A stretch of DNA of 5,103 nt. Source: Puniceicoccales bacterium (lineage in GTDB: Bacteria; Verrucomicrobiota; Verrucomicrobiia; Opitutales; JAIRLM01). The stretch spans positions 1 to 5,103 of the forward strand of contig JAIRTQ010000017.1 of the NCBI GenBank assembly GCA_031254835.1, read 5' to 3'. The position numbers and the translations under genes were made by a program. The notes under the pieces were generated by a model that was not told the DNA's origin, did not search any database, and saw only the letters and a list, made by a program, of their open reading frames with translations. Each line of letters opens with the position of its first letter. Position 1 is the stretch's first letter. Of this stretch, positions 1 to 5,103 are shown piece after piece.

Positions 1-1
1 C

Positions 2-307
2 GAATCGGTCCGCGTGCGAATAGTGCTGGAGCAGATCGAAAAGGCCATCCTGGCACCGGAGGCGGGGGTGGGATCCAGCAAGGAGGGCAGCTACGTCTTT
101 GTGGTGGATGAGAACAACCTGGCGGAGCTGCGGCCCGTGCGACTGGGGCAAATGCATGGGGCTCAGGTGATCTTCGAGCGAGGCGTTGCCGCGGGCGATC
201 GGGTGGTCGTCGAGGGCCAGTTTCTCCTGGCGCCCAAGACGCGGGTAGCCATCGTCCCAGACGGTCCGGCCCAGGCGTTTCCTAAGAAGCAGGCAGGCAC
301 GAACTAA
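2..307 (+). CDS. RND efflux periplasmic adaptor (membrane fusion protein), C-terminal part, 5' end outside window
   Basis: Only the last 101 codons are present; the frame is open from base 2, so the gene begins upstream of the window. Adaptors of this family are anchored in the inner membrane and bridge the RND permease to the outer-membrane channel. The visible part reads as the end of the beta-barrel domain followed by the membrane-proximal domain. The order is a 'VRVRIVLE' strand, 'AILAPEAGV' (matching the family's '..vPaeAV'), 'GSYVFVVDENN', 'RPVRLGQ', then 'GVAAGDRVVVEGQFLLAPKTRV' split over two strands, which matches the family's 'GL.aGe.VV.dG...L.pG..V'. The tail after about codon 84 is polar and lysine-containing. 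The GTG at 14 is an internal valine codon, not the start. The stop TAA (305-307) is one base before the permease ATG. The family call is firm; the substrate is unknown. Confidence 0.9.
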   Translation, partial: ESVRVRIVLEQIEKAILAPEAGVGSSKEGSYVFVVDENNLAELRPVRLGQMHGAQVIFERGVAAGDRVVVEGQFLLAPKTRVAIVPDGPAQAFPKKQAGTN

Positions 308-308
308 G

Positions 309-3300
309 ATGAAAAGTATCTCCGAGCCCTTCATCCGTCGGCCGGTTGTGACGGTCCTGCTGGCCCTCGCCGTGGCCGTCGTTGGCGTATTTTGCTATAG
401 ACAGCTTCCGGTAAGTGACCTCCCAACGGTAGCCTATCCGGTCATCTCGGTGCAAACCGCTTTCCCCGGCATGGATCCGGAGACTATGGCGGCCAATGTC
501 GCCACGCCGCTGGAGAAGGAATTTTTGAAGATCCAGGGGTTGGACATGGTCACGTCGACTAATCTGCTGGGCATGAGCAGCATCACCCTGCAGTTTTCCA
601 TGAGCCGGGACATCGATTCCGCCGCCGGCGACGTGCAGCGGGCCATCCAGCGGGCCATGGGCAGCCTGCCACCGGACCTGCCAGCCCAGCCCACCTTCGC
701 AAAGGCGGACCCAAATAGCCATCCCATCTTCTTTATTGCGCTCGGCAGTGGCACTCTCCCCATGGGCCAACTCTACGACTATGCCACCAACAACATTGCT
801 CAACGCTTCAACACCGTAAGCGGCGTGTCGCAGACGGACGTCTATGGGGCGAGGCGGGCCGTGCGCATTGCCGTAGACCCGGCCAAGCTCTACGCCCGCG
901 GGCTCACGATGACGGACGTGGCCCAGAAAATTCAGCAGGCCACCGCCACTGTTTCCGCCGGCTCCATCCGCGGCGACGGCCGCGACTGGGTCATTAGGCC
1001 GGATGGGCAGCTGGACGAAGCCAACGATTACGGTGCCATAGTGTTAGCCATTCGAGAGGGTCTGCCGATCCATCTGCGGGATGTGGCCGACTGCTTTGAG
1101 GGGCTGGAGTCCAGCACGATTAATGCATCCTTTTGGATGCGGGAGCGGGGCAGCTGCGAAGCGGTGATGTTGGCCGTAACTCGAGCGGCCAGCGCCAACA
1201 CGGTGGCAGTGTCGAGAGATTTACGCGCCCTTCTTCCGGAAATTCAAAAGGAACTGCCCGATTCCGTATTTCTTCGCACAATCTACGATAGCTCGGAGCG
1301 CATCATCCAGTCCATTGACGATGTGCAGGAGACTCTGCTCATTGCCTTTGCGCTGGTAGCGCTGGTTATTTTTTTATTTTTGGGCCGGCTGCGGGACACG
1401 CTCATCCCGATCGTGGCTCTCCCCCTCTCCTTCCTGATCCTGTTTATCGCCATGTGGATGCTAGGGTTCAGCTTGGACACGCTGTCGATGATGGCCATGA
1501 CCCTCTCCGTCGGCTTTCTGGTCGATGACGCCATCGTGTTTTTGGAGAACATGGTGCGACGCATGCAGAAGCGGAAGGAGTTCCCAGCCGAAGCGGCCTC
1601 CAACGGCGCCGGCGAGATCGCCGCAACGATCGTCTCCATGACCCTCTCGCTGCTGTGTATCTTCCTGCCGCTTTTATTTTTGGGCGGGCAGGTGGGACGC
1701 GTGTTCCACGAATTCGCAGTCGTTATCGTCGTGGCCACGCTGGCATCGGGGGTTGTCTCTCTCACGGTCACGCCGCTCATGTGCGCCCGCATGATCAGCT
1801 TCCGCTCGGGGAGCGTAGAAGAGATGGCACCGGTGGAGGCTTTTGCTCACCGGCTGGAAGAGGCACTGCTTCACGTCTACGGCCGCGCCCTCGACTTCTT
1901 TTTGGACCGTCGCTGGATCGCCCTGTCCATCTGGGCGTTTTGTCTGGCCGGAACATTTCTTTCCTTCCGCCATTTGCCGAAAACCTTTCTCCCGGACGGC
2001 GATAGCGGCATGCTGCAGGGCGTCTTCATCGCCCAGGAAGGCGTGTCCCAGCGCCGCATGTCCGCCTATCAGGCGCAGGTAGACGGCACGATCCGTGCGA
2101 ACCCGGCCGTGGACGCCGCGTTTTCCATCACCGGCTTTCCCGGCCTGCCCGCTAACCAGGGAATTGCCATGACCTTTCTGCGTCCGGCGAAAGAGCGAGC
2201 GGAAATCCATCTAGTGACCCAGCAGCTGTGGGACGGCCTGGCGTCGATCCCCGGCGCTATGGCCTTCGTGCAACCGGTTCCATCTTTGCGAATTCAGACC
2301 GGCACGGTCGGCGGTAGTCAGGGAAAGTACGCCTACACCATCACCGGCATCGAACGAGAAAAGGTCTGCGAAGCCGCCCAGCGGCTGATGGGCGCCCTGC
2401 GGGCCTACGGCGGCATCGCCTCCATCTCCAGCGACATGTTCCTGAGCACGCCGCAGGTGAACGTGCGGATGAATCGGGACCAGCTGTCCGGCTACGGCGG
2501 CACCGTTTTGGATTTGGAGCAACAGCTAAAAGCCGCCTATTCGGACAATTATGTCTATCTCATCAAAACGCCCATGCAGCAATATCGGGTGGTCCTTTCC
2601 GTAGCGGATGGCCAACGGGCTGCCATAGGCGACATGGACTTAGTTTACCCACACGGCCAGAACGGGCTCATCGACCCGTCCACCGCCTCCTCCCGTGACG
2701 TTTCTATGGGGCCACTCACCGTCAATCACACCAATAATTTCCCCTCCGCCACGATCTTTTTCAATCTCGCGCCCGATGTGGCTATCGGCGATGCGATGGA
2801 CCACATCAATAGGGTTGTCGCCCAGGTCGTTCCAGCCGGCCTTTCCGGCGAATTCCGCGGGGAAGCGCAGGCCTTCGCCGAAACCTTTGCGGGCCTGAAG
2901 CTGCTCATATTTGCTGCCATATTCCTCACCTACATCATCTTGGGAATCCTCTACGAGAGCTACGCCTATCCCATCACCGTACTTTCCGCGCTGCCCGTGG
3001 CTGCCTTTGGCGGCTGCCTGACTCTCCTTTTATTCCGCCAGTCCCTCTCCCTCTACTCCTTCATCGGGCTCTTCATGTTGCTGGGCCTGGTCGAAAAGAA
3101 CGGCATCATGATCGTCGACTTTGCCGTTCTGCGGCAACGGGAAGGAATGTCTCCGCGGGAGGCCATCCACGCCGCCTCTCTCCAGCGGCTGCGCCCCATC
3201 CTCATGACCACCCTTGCCATGGTCATGGGCGTAATTCCCATCTGTTTGGGCTGGGGCGCTGACGGCAGTTGCCGCAGATCACTGGGCCTGGTGGTCGCCG

Positions 3301-3467
3301 GCGGAATGATTTTTGCCCAAATGATAACTCTTTTCGTCACCCCGGTCATCCATCTTTATCTGGAAGCATTTCAGTCGAAGGTATTGGACAAGATTCCGCT
3401 TTTTCACCGAGGTGACGCCGATCATGCGAATTCTAAAAAAAGCAAGGGGATAGCCGGTGAATCTTAG
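309..3467 (+). CDS. RND multidrug efflux permease, HAE-1 family, MdtB/MdtC-like
   Basis: Complete 1052-residue inner-membrane proton/drug antiporter, the normal length for this family (about 1020-1060). It shows the two-fold RND plan: TM1 near residues 12-30, a porter loop, TM2-TM6 at about 340-490, TM7 near 535-553, a second porter/docking loop, and TM8-TM12 at about 862-1017. Proton-relay residues known from AcrB are all present: D406 and D407 in 'VGFLVDDAIV', K930 in 'GLVEKNGIMIVDF', R960 and T967 in 'RLRPILMTT'. The start 'SEPFIRRPVVTVLL' and the 'QPVPSLRIQTGT' stretch (655-666) favour the MdtB/MdtC branch. The switch loop (609-619, 'GFPGLPANQGI') lacks AcrB's second phenylalanine. The ATG follows the adaptor stop by one base with only a weak AGGCAGG ahead (291-297), so translation is probably coupled. 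The C-terminal tail (1033-1052) is polar. No frameshift or missing catalytic residue is seen. Substrate is not predictable; no TolC-type gene follows. Confidence 0.96.
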   Translation: MKSISEPFIRRPVVTVLLALAVAVVGVFCYRQLPVSDLPTVAYPVISVQTAFPGMDPETMAANVATPLEKEFLKIQGLDMVTSTNLLGMSSITLQFSMSRDIDSAAGDVQRAIQRAMGSLPPDLPAQPTFAKADPNSHPIFFIALGSGTLPMGQLYDYATNNIAQRFNTVSGVSQTDVYGARRAVRIAVDPAKLYARGLTMTDVAQKIQQATATVSAGSIRGDGRDWVIRPDGQLDEANDYGAIVLAIREGLPIHLRDVADCFEGLESSTINASFWMRERGSCEAVMLAVTRAASANTVAVSRDLRALLPEIQKELPDSVFLRTIYDSSERIIQSIDDVQETLLIAFALVALVIFLFLGRLRDTLIPIVALPLSFLILFIAMWMLGFSLDTLSMMAMTLSVGFLVDDAIVFLENMVRRMQKRKEFPAEAASNGAGEIAATIVSMTLSLLCIFLPLLFLGGQVGRVFHEFAVVIVVATLASGVVSLTVTPLMCARMISFRSGSVEEMAPVEAFAHRLEEALLHVYGRALDFFLDRRWIALSIWAFCLAGTFLSFRHLPKTFLPDGDSGMLQGVFIAQEGVSQRRMSAYQAQVDGTIRANPAVDAAFSITGFPGLPANQGIAMTFLRPAKERAEIHLVTQQLWDGLASIPGAMAFVQPVPSLRIQTGTVGGSQGKYAYTITGIEREKVCEAAQRLMGALRAYGGIASISSDMFLSTPQVNVRMNRDQLSGYGGTVLDLEQQLKAAYSDNYVYLIKTPMQQYRVVLSVADGQRAAIGDMDLVYPHGQNGLIDPSTASSRDVSMGPLTVNHTNNFPSATIFFNLAPDVAIGDAMDHINRVVAQVVPAGLSGEFRGEAQAFAETFAGLKLLIFAAIFLTYIILGILYESYAYPITVLSALPVAAFGGCLTLLLFRQSLSLYSFIGLFMLLGLVEKNGIMIVDFAVLRQREGMSPREAIHAASLQRLRPILMTTLAMVMGVIPICLGWGADGSCRRSLGLVVAGGMIFAQMITLFVTPVIHLYLEAFQSKVLDKIPLFHRGDADHANSKKSKGIAGES

Positions 3468-3504
3468 TCATTATGACTATTGTCGAATGAAACTTTCGCC
3501 TTGA
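3444..3504 (+). other. Ribosome binding site plus GTG start overlapping the permease stop, closed by TGA after 15 codons
   Basis: A strong Shine-Dalgarno sequence AAGGGGA (3444-3450) sits six bases before a GTG (3457-3459) that overlaps the end of the permease gene, whose stop is TAG at 3465-3467. This is the usual arrangement for the next gene of a coupled operon. The frame encodes MNLSHYDYCRMKLSP and then meets TGA at 3502-3504. It is the same frame as the large gene at 3511-4881, with only two codons between the TGA and that gene's ATG. It could be the original start of the downstream gene interrupted by a nonsense codon, a short leader that hands ribosomes to the ATG at 3511, the stump of a lost outer-membrane factor gene, or chance. 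The motif is directly visible; its meaning is inferred. Confidence 0.35.
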
Positions 3505-3510
3505 TTTTCC

Positions 3511-4881
3511 ATGAATAATGAATGGTTAGTTGGCCAAATCATGGAGCAAAGATGCAAAATAACAGCAGATCTCACATGCATGAGATCCGCTATGCCTGAG
3601 AATGGAATATTTAAAGCAATTTGCTTAAAGGCGAAAGAAAACCTTGGGGCCGAAGGGGAACTCATTCCTGGGCCCATGAGATTGTTTGTCGTAGGCACTA
3701 ACACCCGCCGCATAGACGTCGTCGCCGCCTTTCGTTGTGCTTTCGAAACGCGAATTATTGATAGCTATAGCGGCGAATGTGTCACCGTCTCACTGTTGCA
3801 GTATTTGAGGGTCTACTTTCCTGTGAGCTTTGGCTCCATGCTAATTTGCCTGCTTAGCGGAAAGCCATTCACGCTATCCATTCGGCCGGAGCTGCAGGAG
3901 GGAAATGCCGAAGTACGACAAATCGTAGTGTCTCCGGCACGCAGGTGGAGTGAGTTCTTGTCGGCAGCGTATGTAGATACGTGTCCGTCTCCACTTAATC
4001 GATTGCTGATCATGTCCATCGCAGAAGCGCGATTGGACGCAATAGCCCGCGATTTCACGTTTTTGGGAATGATGTACCAATTCATTTTAGCCTCGGTCGC
4101 TTCGATTATTCCCGCTCCAGACGGCAAAGCGCCGTATACCTTTCGAGAAGATGATCCAAGATCAATCGAACTCACTGCGGAGTTTATGGAAAATGGGCAG
4201 CGAATTGCTCAAGGCGTTTGGCCATTAAAACAAGAAATTTTTAGACACTTTCTGGAACGGGAAAATGTCTTAGACAGCGGGCAAATTGTTTGGGTTCTAT
4301 CGCAAAGTGAGCGAATTGTCCAGGCACTCTTTGAAGGACCGGAAGCGGAAGAGCATAGACCCTACTACGCCTACGCAAGAATCGCAAACTGCGAAGTGGA
4401 AGGAGAGCAGGCGGTATTTGCCAAACTAATTACTAGGAGCACTGGCCAAGAACAGGATGGCGTCTATGTGAGGCCAGGCTTTTGGGGCAGGTTTCGCGCT
4501 TTGCTTACAGACTCTGTAAGTAGATTTCCGGGGAACAAATTCATGGTCACTGATGAGTGCATGGAGAAAATTAGAGCTCTAGCGGCAAGGCCGCAGTACT
4601 CCTTTGCGATTACGACTGGAACACATCTTCTAGATTGCGTCTGCGCACGCGTAAGGGTACATGCTGTCGGGCACATTGATTTTGGTCTTCCGCTCTGTGG
4701 GTCGGAACGGTGGATGTTTGGCGGTGAGAAAGGTGACTTCCAATTGTTAGCGGACGCCATGATGCAAAAATACGTGCCAGCCGACGGCAGATGCATTTTT
4801 ATGACCAGCATGGAAAATGTTTCCCGTGATGCCCTCGAGCCAGGGCATCTGAGCCTCGCTGAGTTTAAATTTGCCGCCTAA
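3511..4881 (+). CDS. Hypothetical protein of 456 residues, family not recognised
   Basis: An uninterrupted 456-codon frame is far too long to be chance at this base composition, so a real protein gene is likely, but I cannot name its family. There is no signal peptide and no nucleotide-binding loop. The protein carries 11 cysteines by my count, scattered and not in CxxC pairs. Two uncharged hydrophobic stretches stand out, residues 103-117 and 182-201; the second could span a membrane but more likely lies in a protein core. The C-terminal third holds 'GHIDFGLPLCGSERW' (387-400). The start is uncertain: ATG 3511 has no visible ribosome binding site. In-frame alternatives are ATG 3541, 3580, 3592 and 3676 (the last has GAAGGGGAA about 16 bases upstream), and a GTG at 3457 with an excellent site is cut off by TGA 3502. 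GC content is visibly lower than in the pump genes, which may indicate separate origin. It is co-directional with the pump, 43 bases downstream; its link to efflux is unproven. Confidence 0.75.
   Translation: MNNEWLVGQIMEQRCKITADLTCMRSAMPENGIFKAICLKAKENLGAEGELIPGPMRLFVVGTNTRRIDVVAAFRCAFETRIIDSYSGECVTVSLLQYLRVYFPVSFGSMLICLLSGKPFTLSIRPELQEGNAEVRQIVVSPARRWSEFLSAAYVDTCPSPLNRLLIMSIAEARLDAIARDFTFLGMMYQFILASVASIIPAPDGKAPYTFREDDPRSIELTAEFMENGQRIAQGVWPLKQEIFRHFLERENVLDSGQIVWVLSQSERIVQALFEGPEAEEHRPYYAYARIANCEVEGEQAVFAKLITRSTGQEQDGVYVRPGFWGRFRALLTDSVSRFPGNKFMVTDECMEKIRALAARPQYSFAITTGTHLLDCVCARVRVHAVGHIDFGLPLCGSERWMFGGEKGDFQLLADAMMQKYVPADGRCIFMTSMENVSRDALEPGHLSLAEFKFAA
3565..3590 (+). repeat. Inverted repeat near the 5' end of the hypothetical gene
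   Basis: Arms GATCTCA (3568-3574) and TGAGATC (3581-3587) are perfect complements around a six-base centre, CATGCA. After one A/C mismatch the pairing continues with GC (3565-3566) and GC (3589-3590). The dyad ends two bases before an in-frame ATG at 3592. If translation really starts at 3592 or 3676, the dyad would lie in the leader and could be an operator or an mRNA hairpin masking the start. If ATG 3511 is right, it lies inside codons 19-27 and may be accidental. Confidence 0.4.
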
Positions 4882-4914
4882 AAAAAAAGCGACTGTAGAA
4901 CAGCAAAGCTTACT

Positions 4915-4938
4915 TGGACGGAAGGGACAGAGCGTCCA
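4915..4938 (+). repeat. Small stem-loop downstream of the hypothetical gene
   Basis: TGGACG (4915-4920) pairs perfectly with CGTCCA (4933-4938) around a 12-base loop; with one bulged T the pairing can extend by ACT/AGT. No T-run follows, so it is not a standard intrinsic terminator. It sits 34 bases after the stop codon and could be a weak transcript 3' structure, or chance. Confidence 0.25.
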
Positions 4939-4950
4939 GTTGCTCCGATA

Positions 4951-5103
4951 ATGTTATATGTTGTCACAGAACTTTCTTTAGCGGAAAAGAGGCTGGGAGA
5001 ATTCAGGGAACGTTTCTTCCTATGTCCAAGAGGCAAAAATTCCATGGAATTCCCAGGCATGAGAAAGGACGCGGCCAAGAAGAAAGTCCTTACCTTTTTG
5101 GCT
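4951..5103 (+). CDS. Possible start of a further gene, cut by the window end
   Basis: An ATG at 4951 opens a frame of 51 codons that runs past the window edge, in the same frame as the preceding gene. The translation begins MLYVVTELSLAEKRLGEF and ends with a basic stretch followed by hydrophobic residues (MRKDAAKKKVLTFLA). Internal starts at 5044 (AGAGG ten bases ahead) and 5059 are alternatives; starting at 5059, the basic then hydrophobic pattern could be a short signal-like N-terminus. No good ribosome binding site precedes 4951. A competing frame from ATG 5022 (MSKRQKFHGIPRHEKGRG) is equally open. No homologue is recognised, so this is only a candidate. Confidence 0.22.
   Translation, partial: MLYVVTELSLAEKRLGEFRERFFLCPRGKNSMEFPGMRKDAAKKKVLTFLA
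5038..5051. repeat. Perfect 14-base palindrome
   Basis: AATTCCATGGAATT reads the same on both strands and is centred on the ATG at 5044. It could be a small regulator binding site, but a 14-base palindrome is expected by chance about once in some 16 kb, so a single case in a 5 kb window is weak evidence. Confidence 0.25.
5073..5103 (+). terminator. Possible terminator hairpin truncated by the window end
   Basis: GGCCAAGAAG (5073-5082) can pair with CTTTTTGGCT (5094-5103) over ten positions, two of them G-U, around an 11-base loop. The hairpin ends exactly at the window edge, so whether a T-tract follows cannot be seen. A competing stem, AAGGAC (5065-5070) with GTCCTT (5086-5091), is followed by a short T5 run (5095-5099). 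Either could terminate transcription of the gene ending at 4881. If so, the open frame across it would not be coding. Confidence 0.25.

Larger units (their letters stand above)
4882..5103. other. Region after the hypothetical gene, no confident gene
   Basis: These 222 bases begin with the rest of a nine-A run (4880-4888) that includes the last two bases of the preceding stop codon. No RNA gene or mobile element is recognised. The frame of the preceding gene stays open from 4882 to the window edge (74 codons), and a second frame from ATG 5022 is also open to the edge; the reverse strand is open over much of the same stretch. Weak ribosome-binding-like bases precede ATG 5022 (AGGGAA, 5005-5010) and ATG 5044 (AGAGG, 5029-5033). 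GATAAT at 4947-4952 resembles a -10 element, but no matching -35 is found. The stretch may be an intergenic spacer or the start of another gene. Confidence 0.5.

Noticed and set aside
1371..1684. Repeated 'ttttatttttgggc' at about 1372-1382 and 1674-1684
   Set aside because: Both copies encode similar Leu/Phe-rich membrane helix ends (FLFLG and LLFLG) in the permease and need no separate explanation.
1283..2522. Long reverse-strand and alternate-frame open frames inside the permease gene (for example 1283-1792 and 1674-2210)
   Set aside because: GC-rich coding DNA commonly yields such shadows; the forward frame has full RND motifs throughout.
3502..3545. Selenocysteine readthrough at TGA 3502
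   Set aside because: No convincing bacterial SECIS-like hairpin follows at the expected distance (only a four-base stem CCAT/ATGG), and the flanking residues resemble no known selenoprotein.
4880..4906. Nine-A run with an adjacent CTGT/ACAG stem as a reverse-strand terminator
   Set aside because: The stem is only four base pairs and no credible reverse-strand gene ends there.
4878..5078. Reverse-strand open frame of 66 codons
   Set aside because: It starts at a TTG without a clear binding site, overlaps the end of the forward gene, and its product resembles nothing; best treated as a shadow.
1..5103. CRISPR arrays, tRNA or rRNA genes, insertion sequences, integrase or phage genes
   Set aside because: No spaced direct repeats, no recognisable RNA gene sequence and no transposase or integrase motifs were seen on either strand.

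Overview
The window looks like chromosomal DNA of a Gram-negative (diderm) bacterium. It carries the end of a periplasmic adaptor gene and a complete inner-membrane RND pump gene, and such pumps span both membranes. The sequence alone does not fix the phylum. The pump is closest in style to the MdtB/MdtC branch of the HAE-1 drug-efflux family. By eye, the first 3.4 kb is clearly GC-rich (roughly 60%), and the DNA after it is clearly less so (roughly 45-50%).

Layout: positions 2-307 are the 3' end of the adaptor (membrane fusion protein) gene. Positions 309-3467 are the full 1052-residue RND permease, starting one base after the adaptor stop, so the two are almost certainly one operon. The usual third partner, a TolC-type outer-membrane factor, does not follow. 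Instead there is a 456-codon gene (3511-4881) whose product I do not recognise. It is cysteine-rich, has no signal peptide and has a different base composition. The last 222 bases (4882-5103) hold no confident gene. They hold an open frame that runs off the edge, several small inverted repeats and a possible terminator hairpin cut by the window end.

How they work together: adaptor and permease should form a proton-driven efflux pump that must borrow an outer-membrane channel encoded elsewhere. No functional link between the pump and the downstream gene can be shown. However, a well-placed ribosome binding site and GTG start overlap the pump's stop codon and are in frame with the downstream gene, separated from it by a single TGA. 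That junction and the unknown gene are the points most worth a second look.
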